Below, piece after piece: positions 50,828-59,420 of a DNA stretch of 64,000 nucleotides. The DNA lies in the NCBI RefSeq assembly GCF_026790145.1, contig NZ_JALAMS010000003.1, positions 372,001 to 436,000 of the forward strand. The letters run 5' to 3'. The DNA is from Bacillus_I endophytica_A. Its GTDB lineage: Bacteria; Bacillota; Bacilli; Bacillales; Bacillaceae_H. The notes beneath the pieces are model-generated. The model searched no databases and was not told the DNA's origin. It saw only the letters and a list, made by a program, of their open reading frames with translations. Each line of letters starts with the position of its first letter. Position 1 is the first letter of the stretch. The translations under genes were made by a program, and so were the position numbers.

Positions 50828-51300
50828 CGACTCACCTCCATAATCGCTTTTTCAAATGAATTCTTTATATCATCGATTGCTTCGTGCACATCATCAATAT
50901 GCATTGCATGAATATATAAAACTGAATTATCATCTGAAATATCAACAACAAGTGTTCCAGGGGTAAGTGTGATCATATTAGCAAGGAGCATAATTTCCCA
51001 ATCTTTTTCTACTTCAAGTGGAAGAGCAAAGATTCCTGGTTGAATCTTTAAGGTTGGGCGAATGACTTCTTTTAACACACTATAGTTTGCTTTGAGTAAT
51101 TCAACTAAGAATAATAAAAGCAAATAAACGATAGCAACAAGTTTTTGAATATAAAAACGGGTAGGGAAAAAACGTCTTAAACAGAATAAGATAATGATCC
51201 CAACGAGATAGCCTTTAGAAAATGCGAGACCGTTCCAAGCATTTTGAAAGAACATCCATAATAAAGCAATTATTACGTTTAAAAGGATTTGAAATGACAT
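50824..51300 (-). CDS. mrpE: Mrp antiporter subunit E
   Basis: A 158-residue subunit with two to three membrane segments in the first half and a cytoplasmic domain with TLTPGTLVVDISDD, the MrpE hallmark. It starts 7 bases after mrpD with GTAGGTGAAAT upstream. Confidence 0.94.
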   Translation of the reverse strand: MSFQILLNVIIALLWMFFQNAWNGLAFSKGYLVGIIILFCLRRFFPTRFYIQKLVAIVYLLLLFLVELLKANYSVLKEVIRPTLKIQPGIFALPLEVEKDWEIMLLANMITLTPGTLVVDISDDNSVLYIHAMHIDDVHEAIDDIKNSFEKAIMEVSR

Positions 51301-51307
51301 ATTTCAC

Positions 51308-52789
51308 CTACTCCTTTAAAACCGCGTCAATATAAATAGACGGGTCCATTAGCGTTTTTGCAGCCTCAAAAATGTAAGGAGAAACAAATTCCGCTCCTAC
51401 ACCTAACCCAACAGAAAGAGCTAGTAGAATGACAATAGGTAGTAACATTCCCTTTGTTGTTCCTTTCTCTTCTTTCTCTGTTAACTTCGGCTCACGCCAG
51501 AAAGCATGAATGAAGATTTTGATGACAGAATATAGAACAACTAAACTTGAGATTAAAAGGATACCCATAAACAGATAGCTATGTGACTGTGCAGCACCTT
51601 CTACTAATAAGAACTTTCCAATGAAGCCACTCAAAGGAGGGATTCCAGCAAGAGAAATTACAGCTACAAAGAACATCCATCCGAGGAAAGGGTGACGTTT
51701 AATTAGACCACCCATTTTTTTGGCTGAAGCTGTTCCAGTAATAGTAATCATTGCTCCTGCTAATAGAAATAGCGCTGCTTTAATGATCATGTCATGAATT
51801 AAATAGTAAAGCGCTCCTGCAATTCCAGTTTCCGTTGTTAAGGTAACTCCATATACAATAACACCGACTGCAATGATAATGTTATAAATAATAATTTTTT
51901 CAATATCCCAATAGGCAATAGCTCCAATACATCCTGCTACAATCGTTAGAAGCGACACATAACCAATAATCGTATGTGTAAATGCTTGATCATGATAGAA
52001 AATAAGTGTAAACACTCGGAATATAGCATAAACACCAACTTTAGTTAACAGTGCACCAAATAAAGCTGTTACAACAGGTGGAGGTGCTTTGTATGAACCA
52101 GGAAGCCAAAAATATAGGGGGAATAGTGCTCCTTTTATGGCAAAGACCACAAATAAGAGAAGAGCAATAGCTGTAATGATACCAGGCTGTCCTACTTCGG
52201 CAACTTTTACTGATAAATCAGCCATATTTAATGTTCCTGTTACAGAGTATAGGAACCCAACAGCGATAACAAAAAGGGCTGAAGAAACTATATTTACAAG
52301 AATATATTTAAGAGACTCTCGAAGTTGGAGTTTTGTGCCTCCTAATGAGATCAAGACATAGGAAGACATTAACATAACTTCGAAGAATACAAATAAGTTA
52401 AAGATATCTCCAGTTAAAAATGCTCCTGTGACACCTACAATCATAAATTGAACAAAAGAGTAAAAATAGAATCTTTCTCGTTCAATTCCAATAGAACGAA
52501 AAGCAAATAAAATACAGCACAAGCTGACAATACTTGTTGTAAGGACAAGTAGTGCTGAAAACATATCAGCTACAAGTACAATTCCAAAAGGAGGTTTCCA
52601 TCCTCCAAGCTCATGAGTTAAAATTCCATGCGTTTTAACTAAGTGTACAAGAAGTACAGAGAAACCAGTAGTCACAAGAGAAGAAACTATGCTAATTGTA
52701 CGAGCAACAGTAACATTTCGGCTAAAAAACATAAGAATAATCCCTGTTATTAAAGGAATTAGCAGTGGCCAAATTACATAATTACTCAT
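51308..52789 (-). CDS. mrpD: Mrp antiporter subunit D
   Basis: A 493-residue integral protein related to the proton-pumping subunits NuoM/N of complex I, with about 14 membrane segments. The conserved Glu in FFEVMLMSSYVLIS and Lys in FAIKGALFPLYFWLP mark the proton path. ATG 52789 overlaps the mrpC end by 8 bases. Confidence 0.95.
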   Translation of the reverse strand: MSNYVIWPLLIPLITGIILMFFSRNVTVARTISIVSSLVTTGFSVLLVHLVKTHGILTHELGGWKPPFGIVLVADMFSALLVLTTSIVSLCCILFAFRSIGIERERFYFYSFVQFMIVGVTGAFLTGDIFNLFVFFEVMLMSSYVLISLGGTKLQLRESLKYILVNIVSSALFVIAVGFLYSVTGTLNMADLSVKVAEVGQPGIITAIALLLFVVFAIKGALFPLYFWLPGSYKAPPPVVTALFGALLTKVGVYAIFRVFTLIFYHDQAFTHTIIGYVSLLTIVAGCIGAIAYWDIEKIIIYNIIIAVGVIVYGVTLTTETGIAGALYYLIHDMIIKAALFLLAGAMITITGTASAKKMGGLIKRHPFLGWMFFVAVISLAGIPPLSGFIGKFLLVEGAAQSHSYLFMGILLISSLVVLYSVIKIFIHAFWREPKLTEKEEKGTTKGMLLPIVILLALSVGLGVGAEFVSPYIFEAAKTLMDPSIYIDAVLKE

Positions 52790-53123
52790 CGTCCTCACAC
52801 CCCTTTAAATCATTCATATCGTCTGTCTTTAATTCCTGATATGAGCGGTATGCAAGAACTAAGAAAAGAGCAGTAACACCAAAAGAAATAACAATAGCGG
52901 TTAAAATCAAAGCTTGTGGCAATGGATCTGTGTAAGAAGAAGCATTTTCGCCTAGCAGAGGAACTGTTCCTTTTTTTAGTCCGCCCATTGTAAGAATCAT
53001 TAAATGAGCTCCGTGACTTAAAAGGACAGTTCCGATAATAACCCGTAGTAAGCTACGAGAGAAAATTAAATACGTTGCACACATGAAGAGTATGCCTGAT
53101 ACAATTGACATTAATATTTCCAT
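52782..53123 (-). CDS. mrpC: Mrp antiporter subunit C
   Basis: A 113-residue NuoK-like subunit with three membrane segments and DPLPQALILTAIVISFGVTA, typical of MrpC. It overlaps mrpB by one base and mrpD by 8. Confidence 0.95.
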   Translation of the reverse strand: MEILMSIVSGILFMCATYLIFSRSLLRVIIGTVLLSHGAHLMILTMGGLKKGTVPLLGENASSYTDPLPQALILTAIVISFGVTALFLVLAYRSYQELKTDDMNDLKGCEDDE

Positions 53124-53548
53124 TATTCGCTCTCTCCAATCGTTTGAATAATGGTCATGGTAATTCCCACAACAACAAGATAAACCCCCAAGTCAAACAG
53201 AGTTGCTGTTGCTAAAGCCGTATGTTCTCCAAAGAATGGAAGGTCAAAATACCCATATGTATGAGTAAGAAAAGGTACATCAAAGAAGAATCCACCGACT
53301 CCAGTAGCAACGGCTATTAAAAGCCCTGTAGCAATCACCTTTTTGAAATCAAAAGGGATAATTGACTGAATCGTTTTCAAATCATAAGCAAGTAATAACA
53401 ATAACAAACCACCACTTGCCATCAATCCACCGATAAATCCTCCACCAGGAGTGTAGTGACCAGTGAAAAACAGATAAATGGAGAAAGTGATGATAATGAA
53501 CGACACAACGTTTGTAGCCGTTTTTAAAATTAAATCATTTACCTTCAT
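53123..53548 (-). CDS. mrpB: Mrp antiporter subunit B
   Basis: A 141-residue subunit with four membrane segments and the MrpB motifs GHYTPGGGFIGGLMASGG and FDLGVYLVVVGITMTIIQT. ATG 53548 (MKVNDLIL) lies within the last codons of mrpA; alternative GTG starts a few codons upstream overlap the ribosome binding site AAAGGAGTG. Confidence 0.94.
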   Translation of the reverse strand: MKVNDLILKTATNVVSFIIITFSIYLFFTGHYTPGGGFIGGLMASGGLLLLLLAYDLKTIQSIIPFDFKKVIATGLLIAVATGVGGFFFDVPFLTHTYGYFDLPFFGEHTALATATLFDLGVYLVVVGITMTIIQTIGESE

Positions 53549-55955
53549 GTTCACGTTCACTCCTTTTGGTTAGACGTAATTTAACAATCGCAAAGATTCC
53601 AAAGGCAGCGATACCAAGTACTGTAATTTCAAACAATGTATCAAATCCACGGAAGTCTACAAGGATAACATTCACAATATTCTTCCCACCTGCTTCTTTA
53701 TAGCTTTCCTCTACAAAATACTTAGAAATAGAAGGGAATAGTTTCTCGCTATGAGAGGCAATACCAAACATTGTGACAACAAATCCTACTCCGATTGAAA
53801 CAAGTAAATTTAATAATCGAAATCTGAGACGCTTTTGTTTCTTTGTGATTTCTGGTAAATGGAAAAAACAAAGTAAAAATAAAGCAACAGAGATTGTTTC
53901 TACAACAAGCTGTGTAAGCGCTAAATCAGGTGCCCTGAAGATAACGAAGAATAGTGAAATTGTATATCCAACAACACCAGCTGCAATGATGGCAACCATA
54001 CGTGTTCTAGCAAGAACGGTGACGACAGCACCTCCGACAGCTAGAAGACTTAGGATTATTTCATAAACTCCAACTGGGGCAACATTTGTTACATCAAGAT
54101 GAAATGCATTTGTCACAAAGAGAGAGCTTAATGAAATAATAGATAGAAATACAAAAATGTAAACAAGATAATCTCGAATATGGCCAGACATAAAGGATTT
54201 CATAATCCACGCTGAACCACGTTCTGTTCCAACCAACCCTTGGTCATAAAAATGGTTAAGGGCGAGTTTTTGAGGAAAACGTTCATAAATAAAGGACCAT
54301 TTTCGAACAGTAAGGAAAAGAATCGTTCCTATTACAATAATTCCAATCGTCATAAATAATTCAGGTGTAAATCCATGCCAATGTTTGATTTCTACATCGA
54401 ATTCCCGGCCACTTTGAGCAATCGTTGGAAGTATTGATTTCATAGCCGGTATAATAAGTGTAGAAGATAAAATGTTTGGGAAAAAACCAAATATAACAGC
54501 TAAGGAAGCTAAGATAACTGGTGATATAAGCATTCCAACTGGTGCTTCATGCGGTTTTTTCTCCAGCTTCTCAAGTTGAAGTTTTCCTGTAAACGTTCTA
54601 AAGAATAAAATCATGCTGTATACAAAAGTGAACACACTAGCTATCCATGCAATAACCGGAAGAAGAATTCCCCATGTTTCGATATGGTAAATATCCATCT
54701 TTAGAACATTAATCATCCCAGTTAGAAACATTTCTTTACTCAAAAATCCGTTAAACGGAGGAATGCCAGCCATTGAGAACGATCCAATTAAAGCAATTGT
54801 AAAAGTAACAGGCATCATCCCCATTAAACCACCAAGTTTTCGAATATCACGTGTTCCTGTCTCATGGTCCACAATTCCGGCAACCATAAACAAACTTCCT
54901 TTGAAAGTAGCGTGGTTAATGAGATGGAAAATAGCAGCGGTAACAGCGACAATAAAAATATTGTTTTCTAAGTAGTCGTAATGTAAAGACGCACTTCCCA
55001 CCCCAAGTAAGGACATAATCATTCCAAGTTGACTAACTGTTGAAAAAGCTAAAATTCCTTTTAAGTCTGTTTGTTTTACAGCAGAAAAGGAGCCCCAAAA
55101 CAAAGTGAAAATTCCAAAGGTGGAAATTAAAATAAACCATGCAGCATGGTCACTGAAGACAGGGCTTAAACGAGCCACAAGATAGATTCCTGCTTTCACC
55201 ATTGTAGCTGAGTGCAAGTAAGCACTAACAGGAGTTGGAGCTTCCATTGCATCTGGTAACCAAATATGGAACGGAAACTGAGCTGATTTTGTGAATGCCC
55301 CTAAGAGAACAAGGATAAGAGCAGGTAAAAGCAAAGCTTCTCCTTTTAGGAGATCAAGGTTAGCTATAATTTCACGGATACTAAATGTGCCCGTCATCAT
55401 GTACAAGAGAATAATTCCGCCTAAGAGAGCTAACCCTCCAAAAACAGTAATAAGCATTGATTTTTGTGCTCCATACTGGGACTTCTCTCTTTTATACCAA
55501 TATCCGATGAGTAAAAAAGAGGAAAGACTTGTGATCTCCCAGAATGTATAAAGAACAATTAAATTATCAGAAAGCACGACTCCAAGCATGGCTCCCATAA
55601 AGAGGAGAAGATATACATAGAAATTATGTAATGCCTCTTTATCTTTTGATAGATAATAAATAGAGTAAAGAGTAACTAAAGACCCGATTCCTGTAATAAG
55701 TAAAGCAAACAAAAGACCAAGCCCATCAACATGCAGAGTGAAGTTGATATCTAAGCTTGGAATCCATTCAAATGTACGAACAACTTCTTCGTCACTGCTC
55801 GTAAGTTTAATGAACTGGAGAAAATATAGAAATAAGGCAAGAGGTAAAATAAGGACAAACCATCCTGTATGAACCTTTCGCACATATCTATATAGAAAGG
55901 GTACAAGTATCGCAAATAAGAAAGGCGATAGTACGAGTAAGTGTAGCAATGACAA
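53535..55955 (-). CDS. mrpA: Mrp antiporter subunit A
   Basis: The largest subunit, 806 residues with about 20 membrane segments, related to NuoL of complex I. Residues with known roles are visible in FYTFWEITSLSSFLLIGYW-type Glu and in AFTKSAQFPFHIWLPDAME. The C-terminal quarter matches the MrpB-like extension found in fused MrpA proteins. The start is TTG 55955, seven bases after AAGGAGG; an earlier TTG at 55973 overlaps that site. The complex exports Na+ in exchange for H+ and supports growth at high pH and salt, and in sporulation. Confidence 0.95.
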   Translation of the reverse strand: MSLLHLLVLSPFLFAILVPFLYRYVRKVHTGWFVLILPLALFLYFLQFIKLTSSDEEVVRTFEWIPSLDINFTLHVDGLGLLFALLITGIGSLVTLYSIYYLSKDKEALHNFYVYLLLFMGAMLGVVLSDNLIVLYTFWEITSLSSFLLIGYWYKREKSQYGAQKSMLITVFGGLALLGGIILLYMMTGTFSIREIIANLDLLKGEALLLPALILVLLGAFTKSAQFPFHIWLPDAMEAPTPVSAYLHSATMVKAGIYLVARLSPVFSDHAAWFILISTFGIFTLFWGSFSAVKQTDLKGILAFSTVSQLGMIMSLLGVGSASLHYDYLENNIFIVAVTAAIFHLINHATFKGSLFMVAGIVDHETGTRDIRKLGGLMGMMPVTFTIALIGSFSMAGIPPFNGFLSKEMFLTGMINVLKMDIYHIETWGILLPVIAWIASVFTFVYSMILFFRTFTGKLQLEKLEKKPHEAPVGMLISPVILASLAVIFGFFPNILSSTLIIPAMKSILPTIAQSGREFDVEIKHWHGFTPELFMTIGIIVIGTILFLTVRKWSFIYERFPQKLALNHFYDQGLVGTERGSAWIMKSFMSGHIRDYLVYIFVFLSIISLSSLFVTNAFHLDVTNVAPVGVYEIILSLLAVGGAVVTVLARTRMVAIIAAGVVGYTISLFFVIFRAPDLALTQLVVETISVALFLLCFFHLPEITKKQKRLRFRLLNLLVSIGVGFVVTMFGIASHSEKLFPSISKYFVEESYKEAGGKNIVNVILVDFRGFDTLFEITVLGIAAFGIFAIVKLRLTKRSEREHEGK

Positions 55956-56016
55956 ATGATAAACCTCCTTCAAATATACTAATTTTAGACGGATACTTTA
56001 TTCTAGAACCGATTAT

Positions 56017-56045
56017 ATAATAATTCGAGATGCCTTGCATCCCAA
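56017..56045 (-). promoter_or_regulatory. Candidate mrpA promoter with dyad
   Basis: On the minus strand TTGGGA (56045-56040), 17 bases, TATTAT (56022-56017). The dyad GATGC-CTT-GCATC (56029-56041) covers the -35 and spacer. The stretch 56046-56221 shows a long A/T tract and no gene. Confidence 0.45.
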
Positions 56046-56221
56046 CGACTCTTCTATGTTGCTCAACTATTTCTGTGCTATTAAATAAATAGAAAGTCGG
56101 AAAAATTACAGTAAAAAAAATTATATTTTTTTTTATTTTTAAGGTCTTTTTTGGGGTATAGAATGCTTTTTTAGTCTTCACTTTTTTTCTTAAAGAATTC
56201 CATTCCATTGAATAGAAATAA

Positions 56222-56256
56222 AAAAATCATCTCATCCTAACTATGAGGTGATTTTT
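56222..56256 (+). promoter_or_regulatory. Hairpin sequestering the ribosome binding site of the next gene
   Basis: A 14-bp stem (56222-56235 with 56243-56256, one G-T pair) and loop CCTAACT. The whole Shine-Dalgarno GAGGTG (56245-56250) is in the 3' arm, and the start codon follows at 56260. Confidence 0.6.
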
Positions 56257-56259
56257 AGT

Positions 56260-56490
56260 ATGTATAAGAAACAAATCATTGTAAGTTCCACTATTTTTAT
56301 CACAATGTTCACAAGTGCTTTCTTGTTCAATGCCGCTACAAAGAAAGAATACTTAGATCAGGAAACAGTAGAAAAATTAGTTGAGCAGTATGGAGAGACA
56401 ATGAATAAGCACCCGTTACGCCCATTTGATTCAAGGGAATACGTGCGGTTGAATAAAGCAATGGAAGAGTTTGAGTTAAGTATAGAGTGA
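56260..56490 (+). CDS. Small exported or membrane protein of unknown function
   Basis: A 76-residue protein with an N-terminal hydrophobic segment (about residues 5-25, IIVSSTIFITMFTSAFLF) and a charged soluble part rich in Glu/Lys (TVEKLVEQYGETMNKHPLRP). It could be exported or anchored by one helix. GAGGTG stands at a good distance from ATG 56260, but within a stable hairpin. I do not recognise a family. It lies between mrpA (opposite strand) and pgi. Confidence 0.7.
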   Translation: MYKKQIIVSSTIFITMFTSAFLFNAATKKEYLDQETVEKLVEQYGETMNKHPLRPFDSREYVRLNKAMEEFELSIE

Positions 56491-56662
56491 GTCACTTCTA
56501 TTAAGTGATTTTCCTCCTTTAGTCCTGCTCAAACCTTTCTATGCAGGATTTATGCAATATTTTTGAAAAGAAAGTACTAATATGGAGAAACATTGCTTGA
56601 ATTCCATGAGCGGTTTCGATAAAGTGAGAGAAAGAGAATAAAATTTATGGAGGAACATATCT

Positions 56663-58015
56663 ATGACACATGTTCGTTTTGATTACTCAAATGCACTTAC
56701 TTTTTTCAAAGAGCATGAAATTACATACTTAAGTGATGCTGTAAAAGCAGCACATCATGCTATCCATGATAAAACAGGAGCAGGAAGCGATTTCTTAGGG
56801 TGGGTAAATCTTCCGAAAGAATATGATAAGGAAGAGTTTGCTCGCATTGAGAAAAGTGCTGAAAAAATTAAAAGTGATTCAGACGTTTTATTAGTAATTG
56901 GAATTGGTGGTTCATATTTAGGTGCAAGAGCAGCGATTGAAATGCTTCAACACTCTTTCTATAACGTATTACCGAAAGAGAAACGTCAAACGCCACAAGT
57001 GATTTTCGTTGGAAATAACATTAGCTCTACATATATGAAAGACTTAATGGATCTTCTTGATGGAAAAGACTTCTCAATCAATGTTATTTCTAAGTCTGGA
57101 ACAACAACAGAACCTGCGATTGCGTTCCGTATTTTCCGTAAGCTTCTTGAAGAGAAATATGGAAAAGAAGAAGCACGTGGTCGTATTTATGCTACAACAG
57201 ATAAAGCACGTGGAGCTTTAAAAACACTTGCTGATGAAGAGAAATACGAAACATTCGTAATTCCGGATGATGTTGGTGGTCGTTATTCTGTTCTAACTGC
57301 AGTTGGACTTCTTCCGATTGCTGTAAGTGGTGCGAACATTTCTGACATGATGAAAGGTGCAGAGGCTGCAAGTGAAGACTTTGCAAAGCCTAACCTAGAA
57401 GAAAATGCAGCATACCAATATGCAGCAGTTCGTAACCTTCTTTACAACAAAGGTAAGACAATTGAAATGTTAATTAACTATGAGCCAGCTCTTCAATACT
57501 TTGCGGAGTGGTGGAAACAACTGTTTGGAGAAAGTGAAGGAAAAGACCAAAAAGGAATTTATCCATCTTCAGCAAACTTCTCAACAGACCTACATTCTTT
57601 AGGACAATATGTTCAAGAAGGTCGTCGTGATATTTTTGAAACCGTAATTCGCGTTGAGAATCCTCGTCACGAGTTAACAATTGAAGAAGATGCGGCTGAT
57701 TTAGATGGCTTAAACTATCTGGCTGGTGAAACAGTTGATTTTGTTAATAACAAAGCGCTTGAAGGAACAATGCTTGCTCATACAGACGGAGGAGTTCCGA
57801 ACTTACTTGTAACAGCGCCAGCTCTTGATGCTTATACATTCGGTTATATTGCTTACTTCTTTGAAAAAGCTTGCGCAGTAAGTGGTTACCTTTTAGGTGT
57901 TAACCCATTTGATCAACCAGGTGTAGAAGCATACAAAGTAAATATGTTTGCACTTCTTGGAAAACCAGGATTTGAAGAAAAGAAAGCAGAGCTTGAAAAA
58001 CGTTTAAAATCATAA
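56663..58015 (+). CDS. pgi: Glucose-6-phosphate isomerase
   Basis: Interconverts glucose-6-phosphate and fructose-6-phosphate in glycolysis. The 450-residue protein has the sugar-phosphate loop VISKSGTTTEPAIAFR near residue 140, GIGGSYLGARA near 78, and the catalytic Glu in QLFGESEGKDQKG near 285. The length is that of Gram-positive enzymes. GGAGG lies before ATG 56663. A strong terminator follows. Confidence 0.97.
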   Translation: MTHVRFDYSNALTFFKEHEITYLSDAVKAAHHAIHDKTGAGSDFLGWVNLPKEYDKEEFARIEKSAEKIKSDSDVLLVIGIGGSYLGARAAIEMLQHSFYNVLPKEKRQTPQVIFVGNNISSTYMKDLMDLLDGKDFSINVISKSGTTTEPAIAFRIFRKLLEEKYGKEEARGRIYATTDKARGALKTLADEEKYETFVIPDDVGGRYSVLTAVGLLPIAVSGANISDMMKGAEAASEDFAKPNLEENAAYQYAAVRNLLYNKGKTIEMLINYEPALQYFAEWWKQLFGESEGKDQKGIYPSSANFSTDLHSLGQYVQEGRRDIFETVIRVENPRHELTIEEDAADLDGLNYLAGETVDFVNNKALEGTMLAHTDGGVPNLLVTAPALDAYTFGYIAYFFEKACAVSGYLLGVNPFDQPGVEAYKVNMFALLGKPGFEEKKAELEKRLKS

Positions 58016-58018
58016 ATG

Positions 58019-58057
58019 AAAAAACAGTCATAGCCTAAGGCTATGACTGTTTTTTTG
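58019..58057 (+). terminator. Terminator after pgi
   Basis: AACAGTCATAGCC / GGCTATGACTGTT hairpin with loop TAA and a T run. Confidence 0.93.
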
Positions 58058-58121
58058 TAACGATACAAAAGGATAAAAAGCATAATATTGGAGACGTTAA
58101 CATAGAAAAGGGGGGCTTACT

Positions 58122-58526
58122 ATGATTGAATTACAGTCAAACCTTGAGGGAAGAGTGTTTAAGCTACATGATTTAGAAGAAACTTTAGGTTCTTTAGGAT
58201 ATACAATTGGAGGAGGATGGGAGTATGATCAAGGGTCATTTGACTATAAGATAGATGATAAAGTAGGGTATCAGTTTCTTCGTCTCCCATTTCAAGCTGT
58301 GGATGGTCAGTTGGATGCCCCTGGAGCAACAGTGCGTTTCAGGACACCTTTTTTACTTTCTCATAAATATCAAATTGGTTTAGATGATCAAGTTCATGTT
58401 GGTAATGTGAAGAGCTCATTTGACCAATTTCAAGAGCCGCAAGATCCTGATGCTTCTTTTCCAAAAGAATATATCCTACTAGGTCAGGAATTCCTAAAAG
58501 AAGCAGAGCAGCGCCTTCTATATTGA
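58122..58526 (+). CDS. yugN: YugN-like family protein
   Basis: A 134-residue protein of the YugN family, with conserved LGYTIGGGWEYDQGSFDYKID near residue 27 and SFPKEYILLGQEFLKEAE near the end. The function is unknown; it is probably cytoplasmic. It lies between pgi and yugO, as in B. subtilis. AAAAGGGGGGC precedes the ATG. Confidence 0.9.
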   Translation: MIELQSNLEGRVFKLHDLEETLGSLGYTIGGGWEYDQGSFDYKIDDKVGYQFLRLPFQAVDGQLDAPGATVRFRTPFLLSHKYQIGLDDQVHVGNVKSSFDQFQEPQDPDASFPKEYILLGQEFLKEAEQRLLY

Positions 58527-58532
58527 ATTTGA

Positions 58533-58570
58533 AAAGGCTTTGTTAGCTCACTTTCTAACAAAGCCTTCTT
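58533..58570. terminator. Terminator between yugN and yugO
   Basis: AAGGCTTTGTTAG / CTAACAAAGCCTT hairpin; the yugO stop codon lies in its loop. Confidence 0.85.
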
Positions 58571-59330
58571 TTAAAAATAGCTGCTCATACATATGCTGAC
58601 TAATCATTTTATTTGTTTCGACTATTTTACCTGCTCCAGCATGTTTAGCACTTTTGACGTGTAGAGAAGAAAGAATTTCTGCTGTGATAGGAATATGACG
58701 ATCTTGTCCCTTAACAGCTAAGATAGTCAAAATAGCCTGCATATCTGCCTCGTTTTCAGCTTTATGTTGATTAGCTGTAATCATCACTTCCCGAGCTTCA
58801 GCAATATTTGCTTTTATAAGTGTATTCTCATGTGTCGGATTTCCTTTTACAAAATGAACGTATGCAGAAAGCATAGGACGTTCTTCCAGTGTTTCGTCAA
58901 TTAAAACAATATGTTTAGCAAGATGAGATTGAGCAAAAAGCTCTAGAAGCTGTTTTGTACGCTCATTCCATCCAATAATAACAATATGGTCGCTTCCTCT
59001 ATAAGGGAGACTTCCATCAACATAAGCATTCTCTCTAGAAACTGCCATTCTAGCAATCGTTACAAAATAATTCGTGATAAACCCTGTTCCAATTAAAATA
59101 AGTAACATAGCTAAAATACGCCCAATTACTGTATGTGGAACATAGTCTCCGAACCCAATTGTGGATATGGTAACAATTGACCACCATATTCCGTCAAAAA
59201 CGGTTGGAAAAGTTTCTTCTTCAAGAAAATGAATAATTCCACCAAAAATAACGCAAAGCAGTAGAATGATAACAATAAGTCGATATAAAACAGAGCGACG
59301 GAAGAAGCGGAATAGAAAGCTATCAAACAT
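58548..59330 (-). CDS. yugO: Potassium channel YugO
   Basis: A 260-residue two-helix potassium channel. The pore has the selectivity filter TISTIGFGDYVP near residue 52, between two membrane segments (about 15-35 and 70-95), followed by a cytoplasmic RCK/TrkA-N domain (VIIGWNERTKQLLELFAQS). In B. subtilis YugO carries potassium signals between biofilm cells and shares an operon with mstX; no mstX is seen here. ATG 59330 follows AAGGAGG. Confidence 0.92.
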   Translation of the reverse strand: MFDSFLFRFFRRSVLYRLIVIILLLCVIFGGIIHFLEEETFPTVFDGIWWSIVTISTIGFGDYVPHTVIGRILAMLLILIGTGFITNYFVTIARMAVSRENAYVDGSLPYRGSDHIVIIGWNERTKQLLELFAQSHLAKHIVLIDETLEERPMLSAYVHFVKGNPTHENTLIKANIAEAREVMITANQHKAENEADMQAILTILAVKGQDRHIPITAEILSSLHVKSAKHAGAGKIVETNKMISQHMYEQLFLKEGFVRK

Positions 59331-59381
59331 GTACAATTTCCTCCTTTAGAACATAGTATTCCCATTTCTAAAGAAGGTATG

Positions 59382-59415
59382 AAAAAAGCGTGCCTATAAT
59401 TATAGGTACGCTTTT
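59382..59415 (-). terminator. Terminator after alsT
   Basis: AAAAGCGTACCTATA / TATAGGCACGCTTTT arms (minus strand), T run after it. Confidence 0.82.
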
Positions 59416-59420
59416 CTAAC

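Noticed and set aside
55888..56208. Minus-strand 106-codon frame over the mrpA start
   Set aside because: It is in a different frame over the mrpA promoter and leader; composition is that of an A/T tract.
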